Shown here: piece by piece, positions 19,331 through 27,391 of the stretch
Layout: each line of letters opens with the position of its first letter
Numbering within the stretch: the stretch's first letter is position 1
Origin: a virus
Length of the DNA stretch: 64,000 nt
Reading direction: 5' to 3' (one strand)
Virus record (IMG/VR): IMGVR_UViG_3300025410_000010
Location: 31,385-95,384 of that record
Translations under genes and position numbers: made by a program
The notes under the pieces: model-generated
The model's input: the letters and a program-made list of their open reading frames with translations, nothing else
What the model was told of the DNA's origin: nothing
Databases searched by the model: none

Positions 19331-19699
19331 ATGCGAGCACGAGAATTTATAAATGAAACAACCCGTAAGTTGGATTTTACTGATCCATCGTTAACCCGTG
19401 CTACATATTTTCCGGGTATGGATCAATATTATAGATTCTACCGTATGAGTTTAGACATGGCACAAGTAGGTTCTGATGGTAAAGTAGAAGAACCATCATT
19501 AAGTCAGCCATTACAAGACAGTCCTTGTATGACTGCTTATACTAAAGAAGAAGCCAAAATGATTGATGTTGTTACCAAGTTAAGAGGCATCAACCATAAA
19601 GAATCTAGTGCAGGTGATAGTAAAGAGTTACAAGGCACTAATACCAAGAGTCCAGTAGCAAAGTTTAAGCCTACTAAAAGACCATCACAGCGAGATTAA
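19331..19699 (+). CDS. Putative internal head protein with targeting sequence, 122 aa
   Basis: The N-terminus MRAREFINETTRK resembles the capsid-targeting peptides of T4 internal proteins (for example MKTYQEFIAEA), which the prohead protease gp21 cuts after L/I-x-E; here I-N-E at residues 7-9. The rest is hydrophilic and basic, without a recognised domain. I infer packaging in the head. Not recognised by family; late expression fits. Confidence 0.5.
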   Translation: MRAREFINETTRKLDFTDPSLTRATYFPGMDQYYRFYRMSLDMAQVGSDGKVEEPSLSQPLQDSPCMTAYTKEEAKMIDVVTKLRGINHKESSAGDSKELQGTNTKSPVAKFKPTKRPSQRD

Positions 19700-20456
19700 A
19701 AGTTTCGTTTTTTATCCAGTTTTGATCTTTAATTTTATCAACAGTAATGACATTTTTTATAAAGCCATTTGTTAAATCGATTGATATATTATTATTGATA
19801 TTATCAATTATTTTCTTTGCCAGTATGATATGATTTGATTTTATAAAGTGATTAACTCTAATATCTTTAATACCTGCTGAAAAGTCGTAATTATAAAAGA
19901 AATCTTTAGAGTATTCATCAAAACTAGGAGTAACCAATTTATCAATACTAAACTGTATATTGGGCCACAGAGATTTTTTATTTTTAATCCAATTATCTGT
20001 ATCGTAAAAATTAATAAGAACGATAGTGTGGAGATATTTTTTTTGTGTTAAGTAATCTAAGTGATATAGAAAATTAGTAACATATTCTAAGTAAGCATCT
20101 TCGTTATAAAGATATTTTGTAAAGTATTCTAATGCTTCGTTTTCTTTTAGATTATTAGTGGGGCTAGTTTGTGTACAAGTGTAACCTTTAGTATCTGTAT
20201 CCGGAGTAGCAGTATGTTCGGGATATGATTTAAAAAACCATCTTCTGCTATGTGTAGTAAGTGTTATTATAACGATATCTTTATAATTGATATTTTGTTC
20301 GTATTCGTAAAATTTTGTATAAGTGTATTCAGCACTAGATCCAACCAGTCCAAAGCATTTAATATCTTGATCGAGTTCTCTTGCTATTCTATTCATCCAT
20401 TGGTCTTGAAGACCGGGATATTGATGAGCATAACTATCGCCAAACACCCATATCAT
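19674..20456 (-). CDS. SGNH/GDSL hydrolase-like protein, copy 4, 260 aa
   Basis: MIWVFGDSYAHQY, GLVGSSAEYTYTKF, YKDIVIITLTTHSRRWFF, a region rich in Thr (residues 85-105) not shared by the others, FLYHLDYLTQKKYLHTIVLI, and DIRVNHFIKSNHIILAKKI. All catalytic blocks are kept. The start overlaps the stop region of copy 5 by four bases, so the two are translationally coupled. The 3' end overlaps the convergent gene at 19331. Confidence 0.75.
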   Translation of the reverse strand: MIWVFGDSYAHQYPGLQDQWMNRIARELDQDIKCFGLVGSSAEYTYTKFYEYEQNINYKDIVIITLTTHSRRWFFKSYPEHTATPDTDTKGYTCTQTSPTNNLKENEALEYFTKYLYNEDAYLEYVTNFLYHLDYLTQKKYLHTIVLINFYDTDNWIKNKKSLWPNIQFSIDKLVTPSFDEYSKDFFYNYDFSAGIKDIRVNHFIKSNHIILAKKIIDNINNNISIDLTNGFIKNVITVDKIKDQNWIKNETFNLAVMVF

Positions 20457-21193
20457 TGAAACAGTTCGTTTTTAGAAAAGGTTGGATCATTAACTGCATC
20501 TTCAGACATTAAGTGTTTTTCAAATTCAGTTGTAAGATCGATAGTAGTTTTATTTTTAACATTTTCAACAATTTTTTTAGCAAGTATCAAATGATTAGTT
20601 TTCAATAAGTGATTTAATCTACGATCGTTATCACCGTAAGTTTTTCCTTGATTATCTTTATCAAAAAATTCGTAAGTATATTCGTACATACTAACATCGA
20701 GAAGTATACCGTTAGCAAAGTTGAATAACGGGAATCTATTTCTTTTATCTAAAAGGAAGTCATATACGTCTAAAAAGTTTGCTATTATAATAGTATGAAG
20801 ATTTAATTTTTCAGTTAGTGCATGTACATTAAAAAGAAAATCGATTAGATAAACTTTATGTACATCGGGATTAAAGTCTAAGTGTTCTCTGTATAGTTCT
20901 ATTGCCTTAGTTTCTTTCTTATCACCTCTAGGGCTAGTATTACTATTATGTCCAGGAAAATCTTTAAAGAACCAACGACGATCTAGTCCAGTAAGTACAA
21001 GCACTACAACGTCATTTCCTTCAATCTTTTTTCTAGCAATATTAAACCTATGATAAGTGAATTCCAAACTAGATCCATTAAGTCCCATCGACCAAGGTGT
21101 AGTTCCTAGATCTGTTGCTGCTTTCTGCATCCATTGTTCTGGAGTATTATCTTTCATCTGTGCAAAGCTATCACCGAATACCCATAGTGTCAT
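20453..21193 (-). CDS. SGNH/GDSL hydrolase-like protein, copy 5, 246 aa
   Basis: I chose the ATG at 21193 (GAGGAGAATAAA upstream); a longer frame to 21274 would add residues absent from the paralogs. TLWVFGDSFAQM, GLNGSSLEFTYHRF, GNDVVVLVLTGLDRRWFFKD, FLFNVHALTEKLNLHTIIIA, DRRLNHLLKTNHLILAKKI. Complete conserved blocks. Confidence 0.75.
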   Translation of the reverse strand: MTLWVFGDSFAQMKDNTPEQWMQKAATDLGTTPWSMGLNGSSLEFTYHRFNIARKKIEGNDVVVLVLTGLDRRWFFKDFPGHNSNTSPRGDKKETKAIELYREHLDFNPDVHKVYLIDFLFNVHALTEKLNLHTIIIANFLDVYDFLLDKRNRFPLFNFANGILLDVSMYEYTYEFFDKDNQGKTYGDNDRRLNHLLKTNHLILAKKIVENVKNKTTIDLTTEFEKHLMSEDAVNDPTFSKNELFQ

Positions 21194-21194
21194 T

Positions 21195-21950
21195 TTATTC
21201 TCCTCGAGCTTTTGCCATAAAGCCATCAAATAGTTCATTTTTAATAAAGTCAGGATCTTGTATAACTTTATCATCTAATATATTAATAATAAATCCTTGT
21301 GTAAGATCTATAGGTTTTTTATATAGTATATTATCAATTACTTTATCTTTCATAATGATATGATTTGATTTAATTGCATGATTAACTCTCACATCATTTT
21401 TAGCAAACCATCCTGGGCCATATTTGTTTAGGAATTCTGTTTTCCATTCTTCCTTTGACAAATCCCCAAATTTACCAATTGGAAAGTGTAAATTTTTTAA
21501 TTCTTTTTGATATTTTCTCACTATATTGTCAGCATCGATAAAATTTGGAAGTACTATAATATGTACATTTTTTTTTAAAGCAAAGTAATCTAAGTGATAT
21601 AAAAAGTTTGTAAAATATACTTCAGTTATTTCTTCTAAGAACCACAAGTATCTATAATAGTTTTTAATTGCTTTTGTCTTTTTCTCTGTTCCCGGTTCGC
21701 CTGGATCTAAGATAGGATCTTCAAAAAACCATCTTTTCTCAAGGGTATTAAGAGACATTATGATAATATCATTTTCTTTTATATCTGATTCTTTTTGATT
21801 AAACCTATAGTAAGTATATTCTAAACTTGATCTAGTTTTAACGCAACTAATTACTTTTTGATTTAAAGTAGTAGCAACATTCTGTATCCAACTATCGGGC
21901 AAGTATTTAAAATATCTAGCGGGACAATCACCAAAGATCCACATAGTCAC
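21195..21950 (-). CDS. SGNH-like protein with Cys in place of the nucleophile Ser, copy 6, 251 aa
   Basis: The N-terminal motif reads TMWIFGDCPARYF, so the expected catalytic serine is a cysteine (TGT-type change). Block II is also changed: KTRSSLEYTYYRF lacks the second glycine. The rest (NDIIIMSLNTLEKRWFFED, FLYHLDYFALKKNVHIIVLP, DVRVNHAIKSNHIIM) is conserved. It may be inactive as an esterase, or use Cys. Starts four bases inside the end of copy 7. Confidence 0.75.
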   Translation of the reverse strand: MTMWIFGDCPARYFKYLPDSWIQNVATTLNQKVISCVKTRSSLEYTYYRFNQKESDIKENDIIIMSLNTLEKRWFFEDPILDPGEPGTEKKTKAIKNYYRYLWFLEEITEVYFTNFLYHLDYFALKKNVHIIVLPNFIDADNIVRKYQKELKNLHFPIGKFGDLSKEEWKTEFLNKYGPGWFAKNDVRVNHAIKSNHIIMKDKVIDNILYKKPIDLTQGFIINILDDKVIQDPDFIKNELFDGFMAKARGE

Positions 21951-22690
21951 TTTATTGCTCCTTCGAACAATTCGTCTTTGAATACTATGGGGTCTGTTAG
22001 TAATCTATTATCAAGTACACCCTGTATCATTTGATTGTTTAGATCAATGGGAGTTTTATTTTTAATATTATCAATAATCTTATCTGATAGAATTTTATGA
22101 TTTGATTTAATTAAATGATTAAATCTAATATCACTTTTCATAAACCAATCAACACCACTCATGGCTACTATATCTGATTTAAATTCATAATCGCTAATAA
22201 TTCCTATTCTTCCTCTTGCTATATGTAATGCTGGAATTTCATTATTTCTATATAGATCGGCAAGCAGTGAATCAAAATCAAAAAAGTTTGGTAAGATGAT
22301 AGTATGAAGATTTTTCTTTTCTGTAAAATGATTTAAGTTGTATAAAAAATTGATTAGAAATGTTTTATGCATTTCGTCAAAATGACTTAGATATTTCATA
22401 TAATTTTGAAATGCATTAATTTGATCTTCAGTGAGATCTAAAACTCTAAATGGATAATCTTTAAAGAACCACCTTCTTATTAAAGTAGTGACTGTAATTA
22501 TAACAATATCGTTATCTTGTATATTGTCTCTTTCCTCGTTAAATTTGTAAAACATATATTCAAGAGTTGACAGTGGTTTAGAATAAGATTTTACATCTTG
22601 TTTTAATAATTTAGATGTTCGTTCAACCCAACTATCGGGTAAATGTTCAAAATGTTTTGAAAAGCTATCGCCAAAGGTCCAAATAGTCAT
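21947..22690 (-). CDS. SGNH/GDSL hydrolase-like protein, copy 7, 247 aa
   Basis: TIWTFGDSFSKHF keeps the nucleophile Ser, but block II is YSKPLSTLEYMFYKF, without the paired glycines of copies 1-5. NDIVIITVTTLIRRWFFKD, FLYNLNHFTEKKNLHTIILP and DIRFNHLIKSNHKILSDKI are kept. Coupled to copies 6 and 8 by four-base overlaps. Confidence 0.75.
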   Translation of the reverse strand: MTIWTFGDSFSKHFEHLPDSWVERTSKLLKQDVKSYSKPLSTLEYMFYKFNEERDNIQDNDIVIITVTTLIRRWFFKDYPFRVLDLTEDQINAFQNYMKYLSHFDEMHKTFLINFLYNLNHFTEKKNLHTIILPNFFDFDSLLADLYRNNEIPALHIARGRIGIISDYEFKSDIVAMSGVDWFMKSDIRFNHLIKSNHKILSDKIIDNIKNKTPIDLNNQMIQGVLDNRLLTDPIVFKDELFEGAIK

Positions 22691-23349
22691 TTTGATTGTA
22701 TTCCAACTGCTCTTGTAACAAATCCATTAAACAGTTCATCTTTTTGAAATTCTTCATTATTAAGTAGATCTATATCTATAATTTCTTTTTTAAATCCATC
22801 AGTAAGATCAATAGGAGTGTTATTATTAATAAAGTTCATAATTTTTTTGAATAATATTTTATGATTTGATTTAATCATATGATTAACTCTAATGTCGTGA
22901 AATATTAACCATTCGTAACCTTGTTGTTCGAGATGTTCTGATTTCCATTCATTTCTTGCAACATCACTATATTTTCCATGAGCGAAGTGTATATAGGGAT
23001 ATTGATCTTTAATTGGATCTAAAAAATTATTAACAGTATCGAAAAGGGTAAAGACTATTGTCTTTAAGTTTTTTTCTTTCGAAAGATTATTTAGATCTAT
23101 TATAAAGCGAAGTAATTCTGATTCGTCTAATGTATTTTCAATAACTGACAAGCATATAATAACTACATCATTATCTTTAATATTATTTTTTTGATGATAG
23201 TATGCAGCGTATAATATATTCAGATCTCCAATTACTTTTCCGTAGATAAAAAGATCTTGACCTAATTTTTTTGACAGTTTTTCAATCCAACTGTCTTTAA
23301 GCATTCTAAAATGTCTTGTAGCACTATCGCCAAAGATTTGTATAGTCAT
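22687..23349 (-). CDS. Shortened SGNH-like protein, copy 8, 220 aa
   Basis: First in transcription order. TIQIFGDSATRHF keeps GDS, but the middle is reduced: the glycines of block II and the whole RRWFFKD motif are missing (NDVVIICLSVIENTLDESEL instead). The C-terminal DIRVNHMIKSNHKIL is intact. The gene is about 30 codons shorter than its paralogs. A perfect late promoter TATAAATA ends exactly five bases before the ATG. Confidence 0.75.
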   Translation of the reverse strand: MTIQIFGDSATRHFRMLKDSWIEKLSKKLGQDLFIYGKVIGDLNILYAAYYHQKNNIKDNDVVIICLSVIENTLDESELLRFIIDLNNLSKEKNLKTIVFTLFDTVNNFLDPIKDQYPYIHFAHGKYSDVARNEWKSEHLEQQGYEWLIFHDIRVNHMIKSNHKILFKKIMNFINNNTPIDLTDGFKKEIIDIDLLNNEEFQKDELFNGFVTRAVGIQSK

Positions 23350-23354
23350 GGGAA

Positions 23355-23362
23355 TATTTATA
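23355..23362 (-). promoter_or_regulatory. T4-type late promoter of the SGNH operon
   Basis: Minus strand TATAAATA. Its TAA is the stop codon of the helicase gene, and transcription is expected to begin on the A of the ATG at 23349. Confidence 0.75.
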
Positions 23363-24773
23363 GATCGTCTTCGTTATTATTCAAATTTCCTAATAGTTCT
23401 CTTAATTTGCTACTACCTGTTGTTGCTCTAATTTTAGCCATATCCTTAATTGGATCATTTGCCGGAGTATTTGGTGTTACCGTAGTTCTACTTTTAATAC
23501 TATCAGCAATCTTGCTACGACCACCTGACTGATTCATATCGTCATCGTCATCGTCGCAATCACTAATTCTCAGTGTATCTGGATCAAAAGCTAGATCAAC
23601 TTTCTGTCCAACACCACTAGAGGATCTTGTCTTCATAAATTGAATTTGATAACGTCCACGTTCTCTCATTGCTCTACTTGTAAAGATACCAATAACATTA
23701 TCTGCTGTCTGTATCTTACTAAGTCCGCCACTAATATGACTGTGATCAAATTCAACTTCTTCAACTGCTGCTCTGTTTAACTGACTTGCTGTTACGAGTA
23801 CTGCCTTAATCTCCATGCCAAAGTTTCTAAGTTCTTCTGATACATATTTGTCTTTAATAAACAAGTTTTCAGCACTAACTTTAACGCCCATTGGCATTAA
23901 TAGATCTAAGTAATCGATTAAGATAGCATCGGGCATGAAGCCTTTTCTAATTGAATATTCTTTTACATATGCTCTTAAGTCATTAACATTCTTACCACTG
24001 GGCATATACTTAACTTGTATTGCTCCGCCCTTTTTACCTGCGACTTTAACTTTAATTTCAACGTCATCAATCTGTTTAAAAATTTCTCTAGTAGTAACAC
24101 CGGTAATCATACTATCAATACGCATAGATGTAAGTTCTTCACTAAGTTCTAATGAGACATAAAGAACATTAAGTCCAACTGAAGAAAAGTTAACAGCAAG
24201 ATTCTGTAGGAACAAACTCTTACCAGCACCAGAACCACCTGCAAAGATATTCAGTTCTCCTCGATTAAAGCCGCCATAGAGTTTTTGATCTATAGCCTTC
24301 CATCCAGTAGATACCTGTCCATTATTATCTTTAAGTTTCAGAAGTCTACTTCTCGGATCAAAGAAATAATCAGTGCCCATATCTTTAGCAAGACTAATTT
24401 GTACCGCAGCCTTAATCTTTGCTTCTACAGGACCATAATCGCCTTTTCCAAGCAAGTCTGCGCATTCGAGGATTGCACGTTCTAAGGCTTTATGTCTAGC
24501 AAACTTCTCAAACTCATCAAGCAGCCATTCATAATTTTCCTTAGGAACATCTGTAGCATCTTGTAAGTCAAGTCCAGTATCTGCCTTAATAATTTTTAGT
24601 TCAGGCATTACCTTATATTTGTCTACATATACTTTAAGTTTTTCTGCAACTGGTTGTAGTTTACGATCAAATGACTGTGGATCAAAGATGTTTTGTACTC
24701 TCACAAACGATTCTGCGTCTGCTAAGAACATCTCCAAATAAAGTTTCTGTATGTCGTAAGAGTACTCTGCCAT
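23358..24773 (-). CDS. 41: Replicative DNA helicase, T4 gp41 type, 471 aa
   Basis: RecA-type hexameric helicase of the DnaB/gp41 family. Walker A GGSGAGKSLFLQN (about residue 180) and Walker B AILIDYLDLLMP (about 280) are clear, then TASQLNRAA and HISGGLSKIQTADNVIGIF, as in gp41. The N-terminal 150 residues are helical, as in DnaB. It drives the fork with the primase (gene at 26417). The last 60 residues, with a run of Asp (CDDDDDDMNQ), are an acidic, disordered tail. The promoter at 24779 lies so close that the mRNA is probably leaderless. Confidence 0.9.
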   Translation of the reverse strand: MAEYSYDIQKLYLEMFLADAESFVRVQNIFDPQSFDRKLQPVAEKLKVYVDKYKVMPELKIIKADTGLDLQDATDVPKENYEWLLDEFEKFARHKALERAILECADLLGKGDYGPVEAKIKAAVQISLAKDMGTDYFFDPRSRLLKLKDNNGQVSTGWKAIDQKLYGGFNRGELNIFAGGSGAGKSLFLQNLAVNFSSVGLNVLYVSLELSEELTSMRIDSMITGVTTREIFKQIDDVEIKVKVAGKKGGAIQVKYMPSGKNVNDLRAYVKEYSIRKGFMPDAILIDYLDLLMPMGVKVSAENLFIKDKYVSEELRNFGMEIKAVLVTASQLNRAAVEEVEFDHSHISGGLSKIQTADNVIGIFTSRAMRERGRYQIQFMKTRSSSGVGQKVDLAFDPDTLRISDCDDDDDDMNQSGGRSKIADSIKSRTTVTPNTPANDPIKDMAKIRATTGSSKLRELLGNLNNNEDDL

Positions 24774-24778
24774 ATTGT

Positions 24779-24807
24779 ATTATAGTACCTTGATTGGTTT
24801 AAGTAAA
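24779..24807 (-). promoter_or_regulatory. sigma70-like promoter of the helicase gene
   Basis: Minus strand TTTACT (24807-24802), 17 bases, TATAAT (24784-24779). Five bases separate the -10 from the ATG at 24773; no ribosome binding site fits between. Confidence 0.6.
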
Positions 24808-24810
24808 AGA

Positions 24811-26310
24811 TTATCTTTTCAAAGTGTTTGCATGAGTAAGAACTGGTACGTTATAGTGTTTTCTAAATGCCTCAGCATCAAGACTATCATTAACCATCGG
24901 TTTACCTTTAATGTTTAAACTAGTATTGAGTAGCATTGGACAACCTGTTTCTTCATACCATGCTTCGAGAAGTTTACGAAATCCAGTTCCGTTATCGGGA
25001 ACGGTTTGAACACGACTAGTATGATCAACATGTATAATAGCAGGAAACTCATTTGAGCGTAAGCAAGGTACAGCATATTGCATAAACCTAGATGTGTGTC
25101 CGTTTAATTGGAAGTAATCCTTAGCATGTTCTTCTAGGATAGCAGGAGCAAACGGTCTAAACTTCTGTCGTCTCTTAATTTCATTTACTTTGTCTTTAAT
25201 TGTATTTGATCTTGGATCAGCAAGTAAACTTCTATTACCTAATGCTCTAGGGCCAAACTCTGCTTGTCCATTTGCTACACCAACTGGTAGACCTTTTAAG
25301 AGAACTTCTAATGTTTCTTTAATGGGATAGTGACCTGGAATATCGTAACCCCAATAGCAATGTTCCCAATCAATTTTTTGTTTACGATATGCTAGTACTG
25401 TACCTACACTTGATCCAGCATCACCTGGGTTGGGATAAATCCAAACATTAGTGAATACTTCTAGTGCTAGATCGTTAGCAACACAATTAAGAGCACAACC
25501 TCCTGCGAGTGCTATTTTATTAGCACCTGTTAATACCATTGTCTTAAGTAGCAAGTCTCCAAATTTTCTTTCGTAGATTGCTTGTGTTGCTGCGGCAATA
25601 TTAAATATATCTTGTTCGCTTGTTAATTCAGGTGCCCACCATTTACAACCACGATGTAAATTATGTTTTAATCTAAAGTCATCATTCCAATCGCCTGGTT
25701 CAAAGAAGTCTTCTAGTATACGACCGTATAGTTTATTTGGATCACCAAAAGCAGCCATACCCATAAGGATATATTCTTCTTCGTTAGGTTTAAGACCTAT
25801 ACGTTGAGTCATAGCAGAGTACCAAAGTCCTATACTATGAGGATATACTTGTTTCCAAATTTGTTTAAGACCTTTATCTTTATTTGCTGTCCAGATAGAA
25901 GTAGTAATCCATTCACCTATAGAATCAATGCATAGAACAGCGCAAGAATCAAAAGGACTAGTATAAAATGCTCCAGCGGCATGTGCTTCGTGATGGTTGG
26001 AATATTTGATAGGAGCATGTATACCGTAACTAGCCAAATAATTTTTAATATTTCGATCATTCCAGCACTCTTTTACATTCTGACCGGCATATACTTGTCT
26101 AGCAAATTTCCAATTAGGATTTTCGTACCAACATACTAGATCTGGTTCACCTGCTAGTTGTATAGCATATTTAATCATTTTATAGTCTAAATGACCATCG
26201 TTCTTAATTCCACTGAATCGTTCGCTATGACTAGCAAAGAGCAATCGATCATCATCAAATACTGCAAGTGCAGCATCATGACTGTTAGCAGATATTCCCC
26301 AAGTGATCAT
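24811..26310 (-). CDS. Carbamoyltransferase (NodU/TobZ family), 499 aa
   Basis: Both family domains are present. The N-terminal Kae1-like domain carries HDAALAVFDDDRLLFASHSE (residues 10-30), HHEAHAAGAFYTSPF and the ATP-binding ALAGGCALNCVAN. The C-terminal domain has GQAEFGPRALGNRSLLADPR, RPFAPAILEE and CPMLLNTSLNIKGKPMV. The enzyme makes carbamoyl-AMP from carbamoyl phosphate and ATP and transfers the carbamoyl group to a hydroxyl. In phages, one described use is on 5-hydroxymethylcytosine in DNA; sugars are another. The start overlaps the small gene upstream (ATGA). Confidence 0.9.
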   Translation of the reverse strand: MITWGISANSHDAALAVFDDDRLLFASHSERFSGIKNDGHLDYKMIKYAIQLAGEPDLVCWYENPNWKFARQVYAGQNVKECWNDRNIKNYLASYGIHAPIKYSNHHEAHAAGAFYTSPFDSCAVLCIDSIGEWITTSIWTANKDKGLKQIWKQVYPHSIGLWYSAMTQRIGLKPNEEEYILMGMAAFGDPNKLYGRILEDFFEPGDWNDDFRLKHNLHRGCKWWAPELTSEQDIFNIAAATQAIYERKFGDLLLKTMVLTGANKIALAGGCALNCVANDLALEVFTNVWIYPNPGDAGSSVGTVLAYRKQKIDWEHCYWGYDIPGHYPIKETLEVLLKGLPVGVANGQAEFGPRALGNRSLLADPRSNTIKDKVNEIKRRQKFRPFAPAILEEHAKDYFQLNGHTSRFMQYAVPCLRSNEFPAIIHVDHTSRVQTVPDNGTGFRKLLEAWYEETGCPMLLNTSLNIKGKPMVNDSLDAEAFRKHYNVPVLTHANTLKR

Positions 26311-26420
26311 TTGTAATTAAATGGATCTTTCTTACGTAGTTCTTTAAGACGTTTTCTAAATTTATATTCGTCTCGGATAGCATGCCAGGGCCATGTAATA
26401 ATTTCCCATAATTTTTTCAT
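26307..26420 (-). CDS. Small basic protein between primase and carbamoyltransferase, 37 aa
   Basis: ATGA overlaps join it to the primase before and the carbamoyltransferase after. KKLWEIITWPWHAIRDEYKF then RKRLKELRKKDPFNYK: an amphipathic, Trp-rich N-terminus that could touch membrane or a partner, then a basic helix. I recall small proteins of this sequence type beside phage carbamoyltransferase genes. Role unknown. Confidence 0.7.
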   Translation of the reverse strand: MKKLWEIITWPWHAIRDEYKFRKRLKELRKKDPFNYK

Positions 26421-27382
26421 ATCTTCATCCTTAATTTAATTTTAAGTGGATTACTTTCTATATTCATTATGATACTTATCAATGTAGTTAATCTTCCATA
26501 TCTTTTCACAGCATCAGCAGCATCTTTAATATCTTCTTCCCAATTAGGAAAAGATACGCTCCATCCGTATTCTAAAGCATGTTTAATTAGAGTTTCACCT
26601 GCGGCATCTTGATCTGGAACAACGATAACCTGTTTACCTAAGTTATTAATTTGTAATGCTTGTTCTGGACTACATTCATTAGTCATTACACTAACACCGT
26701 CTAACAATAAAGCATCAATATTACCTTCAAACACTAGTACAAACTTTTTATCCCAAGTTTGTTTATCTAAATTGAATACTATAAAGGGGGGATGACTTTT
26801 AATATATTTAGGACCACCGTCTGTAATCTTACGAGCAACAAATCCCATAAGTTGTCTATTTACAGTAATAGGTATAATCAATTTATCATGCCATCCATTT
26901 CCTTCACTCCAATATAAATCATGATCATAAATGTTTAATCCACGACCATCTAAGTATTGAACAACGGGATGCACTCTCTCGTCATTCATTACTAGTTCTT
27001 CTGTAATCTTATATGAGTTGTTAGGTAGTGGACGTGGAATAAATTCTGGAATAGCAACTATATGTTCTGCCTTTTGTCCACTTTCGGTCTTTAAACATTC
27101 AAACGCAATCTTATTAATTTGATCGGTACTTGCGCCCATCCATCCTAGCAATTCTTTCATTCGTTTGCTAAGTCCACGTCCTGGTCTCCAACTTGCCTTA
27201 TATCCACAGTTAAAGCAATGATATGTAGCACCGCCGTCGTCGGTTCTCTTTATTCCTCCACGTTTCTTTGTATCGCGATTCTCACCTTGATGGACACAAC
27301 AAGGAGCATTGAAACTCACCCAACCGTTAGGCGTCTGTTTCTTGTTTGGAGCAAGAGCAAGTAAGTCGTCATAAAGACTCAT
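26417..27382 (-). CDS. 61: DNA primase, T4 gp61 type, 321 aa
   Basis: The N-terminal zinc-binding domain has CCVHQGE then YHCFNCGYKASW (residues 28-65). The TOPRIM domain follows with the VLVFEGNIDALLLDG and VIVVPDQDAAGETLIKHAL motifs (about residues 215-265), whose Glu and Asp bind catalytic metal. Makes RNA primers with the gp41 helicase encoded 1.6 kb downstream. Length is close to T4 gp61 (342). Stop overlaps the next ATG. Confidence 0.88.
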   Translation of the reverse strand: MSLYDDLLALAPNKKQTPNGWVSFNAPCCVHQGENRDTKKRGGIKRTDDGGATYHCFNCGYKASWRPGRGLSKRMKELLGWMGASTDQINKIAFECLKTESGQKAEHIVAIPEFIPRPLPNNSYKITEELVMNDERVHPVVQYLDGRGLNIYDHDLYWSEGNGWHDKLIIPITVNRQLMGFVARKITDGGPKYIKSHPPFIVFNLDKQTWDKKFVLVFEGNIDALLLDGVSVMTNECSPEQALQINNLGKQVIVVPDQDAAGETLIKHALEYGWSVSFPNWEEDIKDAADAVKRYGRLTTLISIIMNIESNPLKIKLRMKI

Positions 27383-27391
27383 ACAAGCATA

